In this document: positions 22,201-33,404 of the stretch, piece after piece
Layout of the letters: every line of letters begins with the position of its first letter
Position numbering within the stretch: the stretch's first letter is position 1
DNA from: Rhizaria sp. SCN 62-66
Lineage: Eukaryota > Rhizaria, unplaced
DNA length: 43,433 nt
Direction of reading: 5' to 3'
Assembly (NCBI GenBank): GCA_001724265.1
Contig: MEDY01000430.1
Coordinates: forward strand, 1 to 43,433
Notes under the pieces: generated by a model
Database searches by the model: none
Seen by the model: only the letters and a program-made list of their open reading frames with translations
Told to the model about the DNA's origin: nothing
Position numbers and translations under genes: made by a program

Positions 22201-24736
22201 CCTGCGGCGACGGCGGCTGGCTCCCGCCGGGCAGCGCAACCGACAGCGCCGCGGCGGCCGCGGCGGCGGCGGCGGCCGCGGAAGATGACGGGAGAAACGG
22301 AGAGGCAGACAGCGACGGCTGGGGCTGCAGCTGCTGTGGGGACAGCGGCGGCGCCTGCGGGTGCTGCGGGGGCGGGGGCCCGGGCGGCGGCGGTGGGGGC
22401 GGCGACTGCGCCCTGTCCACCCCACCAGCGCCTGCGCCAGCGGTAAGAGCCGCGCTGGAAGCCGTACTGAGAGGAGAGCTGATGCCTGGACTGGAGACGC
22501 TGGCGCTGCTCGTCCTGCCGTGTCCCCCAGCGCCCGAGTCCCCGTTACCGTAGGCGAGCGCCTGAGTGCGCGCAGCGTGCGCGCCCGCATCGTTGCGCCG
22601 CGGGTGCGTGACAGTGGTCGTGGCGCGCGCGCGCTGGAAGTAGCCCGCGCCGCCTTCGAGCCCGCGTGGCGAACCCAGCACGCTATACACGTCGCCCCCC
22701 GCGGCGCCCCCGCCCCCGCTGGCGGCGGCCCCGCTGGCGGCGGCGGGCGCGGGCTTGCGCATGACAATCGCGGTTGCGCCCTGCGCGAACGAGTCGACGA
22801 CAAGGTCAACCCAGAACGGGTGGCTCTTAAAGCGCTGGAACGAGTCGTTCTTCATCAGCCGCTCAACCTCCTTGCCCGCGCGCAGGAGCGCGTCCATGGC
22901 GTTCTCCACCGGCCCGCCCAGCTCGTAGTCGAAGTCGAAGTCGTCCAGCAGCGCCGCGTCGTCGAACTCGTCCCCCCAGTCGTCGTCGGTCATAGCGTGT
23001 CCATGGTCGTGCGCACGGTCGCTGGGGAAGAAGTCGCCGCCGTCGGTGGCGGCGTCGTCATCGCCCTCGGGCAGCGGCGGCGGCGGCGGCGGTGGACTCA
23101 GCTCGCCGTCGAACTCAGGAGACAGCGCGGCGTCGCTCGAGAGGCCGTTGCTGTTGCCCTTGCCAGTGTTACTGGCGGCGTTGCCGGCGTCCGCGCTTCT
23201 CTGGGGGTAGAAGTACGTCACTCCGTCGTCTTCGTCGTCGTCCTGGGCCACATCGGGGCCCGTGGTCGCGGCCGGCAGCGCGTCCAGCGTGTCGGCATCG
23301 CCCTCCGGCAGCACGCCCTCCGGCAACGCGCCCATCGCCGCCGCGGCGGCCGCCTCCATGTAGGACGCGCCCGTGCGCATCTCCCAGTGCGCGATGCGGG
23401 CCTCGATGCGCTCGATGCGCGCGTCGGCGGCGGCGAGCGCGGCCGACAGCTCGGCCACGGCCGCCGCGGTCGCCGCAGAGGCGCGCGAGTCGACGTTAAC
23501 CTCGCGTGCGGCCTTGGCGCCGATGTATGTGTGCGCTACCATGGTGGCGAGCGCGGCAAAGTCGGTGACGAGCGCGGCGACCTCGTCCGTGAGCCCGAAG
23601 TGCAACCCCGCGGCCCGCTCGCGCGCGCGCACGACGCAGATGTCGCTGTACAGCGCATACAGCACCTGCACCTCGTGCCAGAAGTCGACGTTCTCCTCCG
23701 AGTGCTCGAGCCGCAGGAGCCGCGCGAAGTGGAAGAGCCCCACAGGATGCGACAGCACGGCGAAGAAGTCGGCCCCGTCGGCGAGCGCGAAAGCCACGGC
23801 GCGCGTTTTGGGGGAATACTTGGCCGCCGCGTTCAGCGTCGGCGCGCCCACAGGGACAGGGGCGTGCGTCGCGGCGCGCGCGCGGGGCGTCGCCGCCACC
23901 GACGACGGCAACACGCCAGTCGCAGTTGCCGTCGCAGTTGCTGCTCCGTGACCGTGACCGTGGCCATGACCGTGGCCGTGGCGGGCTGGGGTCCGGGCCG
24001 GCGTGGCCGCGGCGGCGGCTGCGGCAGCGCCGTTGTTGGCGTTGAAGCCGGCGGCAGAGCGCACGGGGGTCTGCGCCGGCGCGAAGCCGGGACGCGTGTA
24101 ACCTGGCGAGTGTCCTGATGACGACGCTGAGGCTGATGCAGCCGAGGCGGCTGCTGCTGCTGAGGTGATAGGCCCGGGGACGCGGGGCAGCGACGAAGTA
24201 ACCGTGGGCGGCGAGAAGAACCGTCCGCTGCCCGTGCGCCCCGTGCCAGCACCAGTGCCCGGCCCTGCTGCTGCTGCTGCTGCTGCTGCTGTTGTTGTTG
24301 CGCCTGCCCCGGCGCGGGCGGTGAGAGGTGCGGCCGAGCCCGCGTGCGCAGTGTACCCGCGCGCGAACGGAGACTGCAGCGGGCCGTGGCCGTGCGCATG
24401 CGACGCGGCGGGGCCGCCGCTGCTGCTGGCCGCGGCGGCCGCGACGGAGAAGGCTGATGAGGAGGAGGCCGACGTGGCCGTCATCAGAGGCGGGCGCTCG
24501 GGGCCTGCTGCGCGCGGGGACGCGAGGAACAGTGCAGAGGGAGCAGTCGCACGGAGGTGCGGAACAATGAGCTCGGGTCCAGCATTGCGGCGGGACGCGG
24601 CAGTGGGCGAGGAGAAGGACGGCGGCGGACTCAAGTTAGAAGCTTGCGAGCTGCCAGCGGATCCCGTCGTCGTGTCACGACTCGCCGTGTTGAAGGTCTG
24701 CAGCAGCGTCGGGCGGGACTAGAACCGCTGTGACAT
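19265..24736 (-). CDS. Giant proline-rich protein with a split RGS domain; in-frame TAG at codon 6
   Basis: Read from ATG at 24734-24736 to TAA, 1,823 residues, with one in-frame TAG at 24719-24721 (codon 6, M-S-Q-R-F-TAG-S-R-P). If TAG is a real stop, translation would have to start at ATG 24484 or after an unseen 5' exon. Residues ~321-415 match the first two thirds of an RGS domain (LLRLEHSEENVDFWHEV, AHTYIGAKAAREVNVDS). The final RGS helices (EVERLMKNDSFQRFKSHPFW) appear only at ~609-645, after an insert of about 190 mostly disordered, acidic residues. RGS domains speed GTP hydrolysis by G-alpha subunits. The rest is disordered, with many PPPPPPLP tracts that could bind SH3, EVH1/WW or profilin, poly-Ala runs and His-Gly repeats. 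It is convergent with the patatin gene. RGS identity is confident; GAP activity with this insert is not. Confidence 0.78.
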
Positions 24737-25483
24737 ACTGCCCACACTAAAATGCGATTGAAACACAAGGATAGCGTGACAAGAAGACTGAGTGTCAGGT
24801 GTGGCACGCGATAATTGCCTCAAATCAGTTCGAAAGGGGCGCGTGTTGCCGTTTGGCTTTGTGATCAGAATATCTCTTTCAAAAATCCGTCAATGTAAAT
24901 GTGAAATTTAAAAACAAGACAAACCAGAGATATAGTCTAACATAATTCAATTATATCGTCGTTACAGAGAGTAGACATGCTGATTTCAGCAAGATTGGCA
25001 GCGGACTGGGAGCCGTTGAGACTGCGACTGGTCGAGCATACGAGGACACATGGGAGAGAGATTTGAGACTGTATTACAGGCGTCTATGAAAGCTTAATAC
25101 CCACAGAACGAGAGATAGATACAAGATTTGCCCCTCTTTCACATCCGGGCACCGCGCAATTCAGCGCGCGAGCCCCCGGGCAGGCGCTGTCGGAGTTATG
25201 AGACGAGCGGAGGGAAGAGGGACGAGGGGCAGCAGACTAATGTAGCCAGGGCGACCGGTCTCGGTCGTCGCGCCACGCGAGCAGGCAGCGCGCTCAACAG
25301 TGCTGAGTAGGGAGCTGGCGTGCGGCGGACGACGCGGCCGATCTAGAGAGCCCTCCAACCCAGGGCGCGGCGCGGGCGCGTCGCAAGCAAGGGCGGGACA
25401 GGGTCTCATCAGGAATAGAGAATGATTGAGGGGACAAGGAGTGGAGGAGGACGGAGTCAGCATGCGCGCGTTGCACGTCGCGC
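24737..25483. other. Intergenic region upstream of the RGS gene and downstream of LSM7
   Basis: 24737-25100 is AT-rich and is the probable promoter of the RGS gene. 25140-25480 is more GC-rich and lies past the LSM7 stop; its ORFs lack family similarity. No gene is called. Confidence 0.4.
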
Positions 25484-25922
25484 TTACTCGCTGGCCTGGG
25501 CAAAGGGGTTGGGGATCTCCTTGAGCCCCTCGGTGGGCGTGATGGTCACCACGGCCGTGCTGCGGCAGACGACGAAGCCCAGCGCGCGAGTCTTGTCGCT
25601 CGTCACCAGCGGGTCGCTGGGGTCGCGAAGGCGCTCCACGGCGTTGTCGAGAACGATGTTGATGCGCTTGTCCCAGCCCTTGAGGATGCCGGTGACTTCG
25701 CGGCCGCCGATGAACTTGACCATGACCTCCTGGTCGATGTAGCGGTTGAAGTCCACCGCGGGGGGCGCGCGGGCCTTCTGCTCGTGGGGCAAGAGCGGAC
25801 AAAGCAGATGGAATATAGCGCCACAAAGAAAAGTTAGCGGGAATAACTGGGCAGAGATAGAAAGAAACTCACGTAGTGATTGTTATGAAACATACCTTAG
25901 TGGAGTCAGCGTCCTCAGACAT
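25484..25922 (-). CDS. LSM7: U6 snRNA-associated Sm-like protein LSm7 (2 exons)
   Basis: Exon 1 is 25896-25922 (MSEDADSTK) and exon 2 is 25484-25777, joined in phase 0 across a 118-base intron; the product is 106 residues, the usual LSm7 length, stop TAA. The Sm1 motif (YIDQEVMVKFIGGREVTGIL, KGWD, NIVLDNAVE) and Sm2 motif (RALGFVVCRSTAVVTI) are both present. The C-terminal GLKEIPNPFAQ is characteristic of LSm7 rather than SmG. LSm7 sits in the LSm2-8 ring that binds U6 snRNA in the nucleus and in the LSm1-7 ring used for mRNA decay in the cytoplasm. The start was chosen because the frame of exon 2 has no ATG of its own near the acceptor except a poorly placed one inside the intron. A conserved single-copy gene and a good anchor for placing the organism. 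Confidence 0.95.
25778..25895 (-). other. Intron of LSM7
   Basis: 118 bases, donor GTATGT (the only donor here with T at +4), acceptor CGAGCAG, phase 0. Confidence 0.85.
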
Positions 25923-27279
25923 GCGAACGAGCTGGGGAAACGAGAAGTGGTGGAAGGGTCGTTGTTGAGTGAGAATCGTGAGTATTCGAAGTACGATTTC
26001 AAAGAGAATCTCGACTCCGGGTGCACAAATATAGAAAAAGTCAGATATCTAAGCTCAACGGCATATACCATATTTCAACAGCAGACAGTTGCAGCGGATT
26101 CTGATATCACTGCTCAGCTTTGAAAATGGCTGATCTGAGTGCGATGCTGGACGGGGCCCGTTGGCCGCTCGTGGTGGCTGACCAAGGCTCGCCAATGCAC
26201 CGTGCAAAAATACATTTCGTACTCAGGCAGTCTGAGAACAAAGACGATAAGTATAAAAACAATATGTATGTGATAAAATATAGATGTATTCAAGTGGCAG
26301 TAAACCTTTCCCTCTTAAAAAAAGAAAGCAATAACCAGGATTGCTTCAATAATTCCGCAATGCGCCGTCCCATCGCTCGTCTCACAAGCACGCACCATTA
26401 CATGCCGTCATAGGCAGGCGTGACGCTGCTGCAGTCAGCGGGCTAACCGTGCGGCACAGTTGAACCTACCGACTGCTACAAAGCGCATGCGCATGGCGTA
26501 TGAGGGAACGAACGAGGGCTGTGGACACACAGAAAATGATTATGAAAAAATATGATTTAACATGAATGCTAATGTAACCTTACGACGCGTGGCGGCACTG
26601 CGCTCTAGTTTCCTCGCTCCACAGCAACAATAACAACGTACAAATAGCAACGACGAGCCGCGATGACAATATCACGAGGATTTGTTTGTTCGAATCTGCC
26701 GTGCCGGTAGCGTAGCCTTGACAGCCAGGACAAACATCGTCGTGATATGCGGACAGAAAGGACGTAGCTTGATCCTTAAAGATATCGAAGTGTGACCATA
26801 TCGCGTTTTCGTTGCAGAGTTGTACACGTTGTTATTGTTGCTGTAGAAGGAGTAAACAAGATGCGTTGCCGCCGCCGCGCTCCCATAATAGTTAAGACAC
26901 TTCGCTGCTTGCTACTGGTCTCGATGTAAATAGAATGAAACAAATGTAGTAGTGGTAATATTCGTAGTAAAAAAGATCGTGAAAAAAATGATATGACACC
27001 GTGAAAAGCCATATCATAAAAAAAGGCAGTCAAGAGCCGGAGCTATTTCATGTTCTTGTCCGTGCTCTTCCACTCGCGCGCTGGCTGCTGTACAAGCGCA
27101 AAGTGCGCCAACAAATCTCTGTCTGACTACCGTGGTCGATGCTTATAAATGCTGTTATGAAGTTCATTGAGACAGCAAATCATACAACAACGCAATATCA
27201 AACAGAATTAAGAAAGAACAACCACAATCGTGAATGTTCAACACGCGCACCAAGCCGACCCCAAGTCACATTTGTACAT
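25923..27279. other. Long tandem intergenic region, no gene seen
   Basis: 1,357 bases of AT-rich DNA with A-runs, holding the LSM7 promoter and the 3' side of the MATE gene. I looked for split tRNA B-boxes and conserved ORFs and found none convincing. It is the second-longest gene-free stretch in the window. Confidence 0.4.
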
Positions 27280-30200
27280 TTAATTGTGGTTACCGTTGTT
27301 GCCGCTGTTGACATTCTGCCCATTGTGGCCGTGGTGCCTGTTGTCAACGAGCTGGAGACTGCCGTAGCCGCCGTAGCCGTGCCCGACGGTGGCCGCGGCG
27401 AGCCCGGCCTCGTGGCGCAGCGCCTCCAGGTCGTAAGCGCTCCAGTCGGTGACGGTGCCGCTGGGCGTTACGTTGACGGACTGGTTGCCGAGCATGGCGA
27501 GCAGCGCCTCGTGCTCGCGCGTCTCCTCGGCCTCGCGCTCCGCAACCACGCGCGCCTGCTTCACCCAGTCCAGCGTGGCGAGGTAGTAAGACAGCGCGCT
27601 GCACACGAACATGATCGCCACGACCATCGCAATCCACTGCCCGAACAGCCCCCAGCCGCGCGCCGTAACCTCGCACAGCTCCGCAGTGTGCAGGAACACG
27701 ACCGTGGCGCCTGCGTGCTGGGCCTCGGCCGCCGCCGCGTGGGAGACCACGGCCGACGCGGCCAGCCCGGCCTCGAGACCCACGGTCGCGTTGCCCGTGA
27801 AGACGTAGCCGGCCACCTCCGTCACCGGCGCGGCGAGGGTCGTGCTATGGGCGAGGGTGGCGTTGGCGGCCGCGTGCACCGCCGTCGTAGCGGTTTCGGG
27901 CGTCGTCGCCGAAGTGATGATGTCCTGTTGAGACGGTAAACAACAACAAAAGAAGAACATTATACACGTGAGCTAGGAATCAAGAAAATACCTGAAAATT
28001 GATTGATAAAATACAATAAAACAAACAATGGAAACCACACAATTATCATACATCCAAGAATGATGCACACAATACAACCCTCTTGCAAAAGTGGCGCGAG
28101 AGATGTGACGGACCTTGACGTCGCTGAGGGGGATGCTGCGGAGGTGCGAGCCGGTCTTCATGGCGAGCACGTACGCCAGGGGCAGCCCGACGCCCCAGTA
28201 GGCAAACGAGTAGACGTAGAAGCCGACGTCCTGAAGTCCGCAGCCGCGCAGCACGCCCGCGAGCATGCCTTGGAGCCCGTCAAAGAAGCAGTAGACGCAG
28301 ACGAGGGGCAGCGCCGTGGCCATGGCATGGAGCACGGCGGGCGAGTCGGTGAAGATGCGCCCCACGCCTTCGGAGAAGGCCCACACGCCCAGGCAGATGA
28401 TTAGTTCGAGCGCAATCGTGAGCCCGAACGAGACCTTGGCCGTGAAGCGCGCGTCCGCCGGCTTGTCCGAGCCCAGGAGCGCGCCGACGCGTGCCGAGGT
28501 GACGATGGCGAGCGCCATGGGCGCCATGAAGAGCAGGATCATGATGTTGAAGATGATGCTCTGCGCGCCCAGCACGGCCGAGCCTTGGAGGCCGGAGATC
28601 GCGGACTGCAGCTCCAGCCCCCACCACTCGGCGCACAGCATCGCCGTCGAGGGCAGCGCGTACGAGAGGAATTCCCCCCAGTCGCGCAGCGCGGCGCGCG
28701 ACCAGCGGCTCCAGGTTTTCTTGTAGAAGCCCGAGACGTAGAGGTAGCCCAGCGCGGCGGCGAGCATGCCCCAGGCCGTGCACACCGTGGTGTATGCGAT
28801 ACCGATGTAGCCCATCTGCAACCAGACGACAAAGATGACGTTGCAGACGAGCGTAATAGCCACGCCCGTGCACGTAATATACATGACCGGGATGGTGTTG
28901 TTCTGCGCCTGCAGGTACCGCTTGATCGCGTCAAGATATGACATGGCCGGGATCGCCGCTGCCGTGGCCTTGAGGAAGCGTCCCGCGTGCGCGCACGTCT
29001 TCTTGGGAAAGCCCAGCATGCGCAGGATCGGCTTGCCGTTGAGGCGCAGCGCGATCATGGGCCCCATGAGCAGCGTCACGATGAGCAGCGCGCGCTGGAA
29101 GATGTGGCCCACGCGGCGGTAGTTTTTGGCGCCGAAGGCCTGCGCGATTAGAGTGTCCATGGCGCCCATCATACCCATCACCAGCGACAGCGTCGTCACG
29201 TTGATGAACAGGATGCCCAGCGCGCCCGCGGCCAGCTCTTCCTCGGTCAGGTGGCCCAGGAAGATGAGGTCCACGATGTCCACCAGGTGGTCCGCGAAGA
29301 AGCCCAGGATGAGGGGGAGCGCGACGGTGAGCTGCTCGCGGACCTCGGTGACCACGGATGGCGCGAAGAGCTCGGCCAAGTACGACAGCGCGGCGTCGCG
29401 CGAATTGGAGAGCTTGTCCATGAGCGAGGGGCGGCGCACATAGCGCATCACGCCGTCCGGCCGCGCCAGCAGCGCCGCCGCCTCCTGAGTTCTAGGCCCC
29501 CCATGAGTACCCAGCTCGGGGTCACCGGTTCCAGCCGCGGCGGCAGCGGCGAGGACGGCGTCGGCGTCGGTGGCGGCAAGCGCGGCCGACATCGCGGCGT
29601 GCACCAGCGCCATCTCCGCCGCGTCTTTGCCGCCGCTGTCCTTGCCAGCTGCGCTGTTGCTGTTGCTGTTGCTGTCCGAGTGCAGCCGCAGCGTCTGGCC
29701 CTTGCCGCCGCCGCCCGCGCCGGCGGCCGCCGCGTTGGCCGTGGCCGTAGCGACGGCGTCGAGCGCCTCGGGTCGCGCGATGAGGTGGTCGGCCAGCACC
29801 TGGAGTTGCTGCTCGCGGCGCTCCGCCGCGGCCACGGCGGCGGCGTTCGCGGCCGCCAGCGCAGGCCGCGCCAGCGGCAGCAGGCGCGAGATGGGTGCCG
29901 CCGCGGCGCGCGGGTACAGCGCAGGCTCGTGCGGCACCGCCGGCGCGGCAGTCACAGTCGTGGTCGCCGTCGTGTTGATGTTGGCGGTGATGTTGTTAAT
30001 GTTCGTGTTTGAAGAGGCGGCCGAGACGGGGGGCGCGCGGTAGACGGCGGTGATGCCGTAGGCGTAGTCGTCGGCGGGGATCAGGCCGGCACGCGCGGCG
30101 CGGGCCTCGGAGAGCACGCGGCCGACGGGGAGTGTCCCGCTGCCGTCGTCCTCGTCCTCGTCCTCATCGTCGTCATCGTCATCATCGTCGTCGTCATCGA

Positions 30201-30507
30201 GGGAGGACGAGCTCACCGACGGCTGCGACGCCTCCGCGGGCAGCTATGCGGGCGCTGCGTTCGAGTTGGAGAGAGAAGGCTGGGTCCCCTATGTGCTCAG
30301 TGCCGCTACAGGCGCCGCGGGGGCGGCCGGGGCGACAGGGGCGGAGGGGGCGGCAGCGAGGGCGGGGGAGGAGGTCAGACCCTCTACGGCCGGCGAAGAG
30401 GGCGCGACGGGGGCCGTGGGGGCGGACAAGCCAGGCGGCTCGGAGTCCTTGGGGGACTCCATGCAGACAACGTCTTGGGGGCGCACGGTGCGCTTTTTGC
30501 GGGGCAT
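27280..30507 (-). CDS. MATE family multidrug/toxin extrusion transporter (2 exons); two in-frame TAG codons near the N-terminus
   Basis: Exon 1 is 28114-30507 and exon 2 is 27280-27924, joined in phase 0; 1,012 residues, stop TAA. In-frame TAGs lie at 30289-30291 (codon 73) and 30244-30246 (codon 88). The N-terminal ~385 residues are disordered: a basic start (MPRKKRTV), Ala/Pro-rich sequence, a 12-plus Asp/Glu run and Ser/Asn repeats. The MATE domain follows (LPLILGFFADHLVDIVDLIF, FGAKNYRRVGHIFQRALL, CGLQDVGFYVY) with eleven membrane segments in exon 1. Exon 2 adds about 95 Ala/Thr-rich residues and then TM12 with the typical MATE end YYLATLDWVKQA. MATE proteins export organic cations or metabolites using H+ or Na+ gradients. 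The split of TM12 onto its own exon and the long TM11-TM12 loop are unusual. Substrate unknown. Confidence 0.88.
27925..28113 (-). other. Intron of the MATE gene
   Basis: 189 bases, AT-rich, donor GTCCGT after GACGTCAAG, acceptor CTCAACAG, phase 0. Removing it restores the last MATE membrane helix. Confidence 0.82.
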
Positions 30508-30933
30508 AGCTGGAGAGGAGCAGGAGGAAATTCAAAGCGAGCACGAAGGGGTTGTGACGAAGGCATGAGGAGCGCACGGAGAGGGTCAAAAAGGGCTAGT
30601 GTATCATTTGTGGCGAAATCATTAAATAGAATTCAACACTTGTCATATCAGTGAGTGCGTTTTTACTTCCGAACACCGTATTGATGGCCACCCTGAGGTA
30701 GGAGTCGGACTCCAATTTGAAGCGCGGGTCGATTGACGGGCGAAGCAAAAAAAGCAAAGCCGCGTGCTCACGCCACTTGACTGTACTCAACATTCAGCAG
30801 GTGCGATCGCAGCAGAACAAATACAAATTGCGTTAAAATGCGATTTTTTAAATAAAGTAGTAAGTGGGCTATACATAAAAAGCGGGTTTTCCGAGTTAAG
30901 CGCCGGTTACACATACGAAAACTGTGAATTAGT
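30508..30933. other. Tandem intergenic region between E3 ligase stop and MATE start
   Basis: 426 bases, AT-rich in the right half; it must hold the MATE promoter and the E3 3' end. No other feature seen. Confidence 0.4.
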
Positions 30934-33371
30934 TCAAAACTCGGACTCGAAATCAAAAGCATTCTCGCCCCCTTCGGCCGCGTCCCCCTCGCCATCCTCC
31001 TCCTCGGCGTCGTCCTCGGACTCGTACAGCACGTCGGTGTGGTCGAACGCGTCGGGGACGGCGCTGGCGAAGGCGTTGTGGGCCGTGATGTGCTCGACTA
31101 ACAGCTCGGCGACGCTCGCCATGACGTGGCTCTGCAGCCGCGCCGACGCCGCCAGCACCGCCTCACCGCCCGCTGCCGCGCCAGCGCCCGCCGCCGTGCT
31201 AGTGGCAGTGCCCGCACCGCCCACAGTCGCATCGGGGCCATCGGCTGCTGCAGCCTGGCGGGGGAAGAGCTGTGCGACGTGCGCGGTGACCTCGAGGTGC
31301 AGCGAGGCCGGGATGGCTTCGTCGGAGGGCGGCAGCAGCCGGAGATCGGGACCCGACCGCCGCTCCTGCTGCGCCGTCACCGAGCGGACGGTCTCCTCAA
31401 CCGCGACGGCGCCGCCGCTGACGGGGTCCGCCTGCTGGGTGACTGTGCGCACGGGGACCGAGGACGGAACCGCGGGGTCACGGGTTACCTCGTTACCGCC
31501 GTCGGTCTAGTCACTGCCATCGGTGTTATCAGCGACGATGTTGTTGCTGTTGCTGTTGTTGCTAGCGTCGTGGTTGGGGCGGGAGACAGGGGAGCTGGAC
31601 GCGGTGGCGGGCTCAGTGGAAGGCTCAGGAGAGTGCTCAGCGGCATCAGACTGCCCGGCCACAGCTGCAGGCGAAGGCTCGGTCTCAGTTGCGAGGCCGC
31701 CAGTGACAGCCCGGTAGACGTTGTCGAGATCGTTTTCACATGTATCGCAGATGTTGTCTTCGGCAGTCGAGTTGCCAGCAGCAGCCTTAGCGTCGACATT
31801 AGCAGTATCAGCAGCGTTGTTGTTGTCATCGTTGTTGTTCTTGTTGTTATTGCTAAGGTTGCCGTTTGTGCTGTTGGTGCCGATTTCGTTGTCGGCGCAG
31901 GGTGTGTTGCCGCCGCTGAACGTGTAGACGTCGTCACCCACGCTCGCGTCAATGACGGCGGCGTTGTTGCTGCCAGCGCCGTCGTCCGCGCTGTCACTCG
32001 CAGAGCGAGCGACATCAGCGTCGGCACAGTCGGAGTCAGCGTCCGACTCGGACTCGGGCTGCGACACAAAGCCGTTGGCAGCCTCGTTCTCAGCCTCATT
32101 TTCAGTATCTTGCTCGACAGCAGTACGCTGCGCCTGAGTCTCAGCCCCAGCCTCCGCCTCTGCCTCTGCCTCGGCCCGCATCTCGGCCCTGAGCGCGCTG
32201 CGCTGCGCCTCGGCGGCCTCCTCGCCAGCCAGGACCAGTCCCTCGGCTGCGACCTCGGCGTCCGACGCCCACCAGAAGCGGAACGAATCCTCAGCCTCGG
32301 CCTCCGCAGCCGCAGCGGCGTCCGCAGCGGCGTCCGCAGCGGCCTCATCTGCGTCAGCGTCGGCGTCACCGCCGTCGGCGGCGGTGGCGGCGGCGGTGGC
32401 GGCGGCAGTGGACTGGGGGTCAAGGTAGAGGGACTGCGGGTCAGCGTCGCGGGAGCTGATGATAGTCGCAACCACGACAGGTACAGCCGCGGCCGCAGCA
32501 GCAGCCGCAGACTCCTCGCTCGGGGCCGCAACGCTCGTCGGACTCGAGCTCGAGCTTGATGTCGAGTTGCCGTTGACGCTCGAGCCCGCGCCATGAGCGC
32601 GGGCGGCCATGGCGTTGGCAGCCGCAATCGCGAGCGCCGTGGCAGAGGCCAGGGCTGCGTCAGTAAGCTCAGCGGCCGTCTCCTCTCCAGCCCCAGCCCC
32701 AGCCCCAGCCCCAGCCCCGGCCTCGGCCGCGGTCGCCGCAGCTGTCACACCAGCATTTATCGCAGCAGCCGAGCCCCCAGTGTTGCCCTGCAAGAGCGCG
32801 TCGCGACGCCGCTGCAGCCGCAGCAGCGCCTCCCGGACCCTGGCGGCGCTCGCGGCCCACTGGCCGTCCGCCCCGTTCGCCGCCGCTGCGGCCACCAGCG
32901 CCGCCGCCGCCGCCGCCGCCGTCGCACCAGCGCCCTGCTGTTGCGGTTGAGCCTGCGTGACTGCCGCTGCGAGTGCGGCCGCCGCCGCGGCGGTGGCGTC
33001 CCGCGCGGCCTCCGCGGCGGCGACCTCCGCGGGCGGCCCCGCGTGGCCGCGGGCGACGTTGCGGTCGTCCCACTGCGCCTCGCGCGAAAGCTGCACCTGC
33101 ACGCGTGTGCGGCGCGCGACCTCGACGCCCACGCGGCGGCAGCGCGGGCCGCAGCAGAGCCAGCCGGAGACGGAGAGTGAGAGGCGGAACAGCGGCCGCG
33201 AGCGCAGCAGCCGCGGCAGCGACAGCACGACGACCGTCGACACGATGTCCGCGCGCAGCTGCACGTGCTGCTGGTACGCGCCGGCGGGAGCGTCGCTGGA
33301 GCGGGTGCGGGAGTCGCCGTCGCCGTAGTCGTAGCCGTAGCCAGGAATGCTGGCGTTGCCGCTGCTGCCGC

Positions 33372-33404
<33 letters not shown>

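Noticed and set aside
26640-26760. Possible tRNA (GTTCGAATC-like B-box near 26688)
   Set aside because: No A-box at the right distance and no pairing acceptor stem; no tRNA was found in the window, so the predicted CUA-anticodon tRNA is not here.
27280-27960. Separate membrane protein starting MFFFCCC
   Set aside because: The first 12 codons are intron sequence; the rest is the missing last helix of the MATE transporter, joined in frame by a good GT-AG intron.
30934-31452. Separate small gene left of the E3 ligase
   Set aside because: It lies in exactly the same frame as the E3 ligase, divided only by one TAG, and its nominal start is GTG; better read as the ligase C-terminus.
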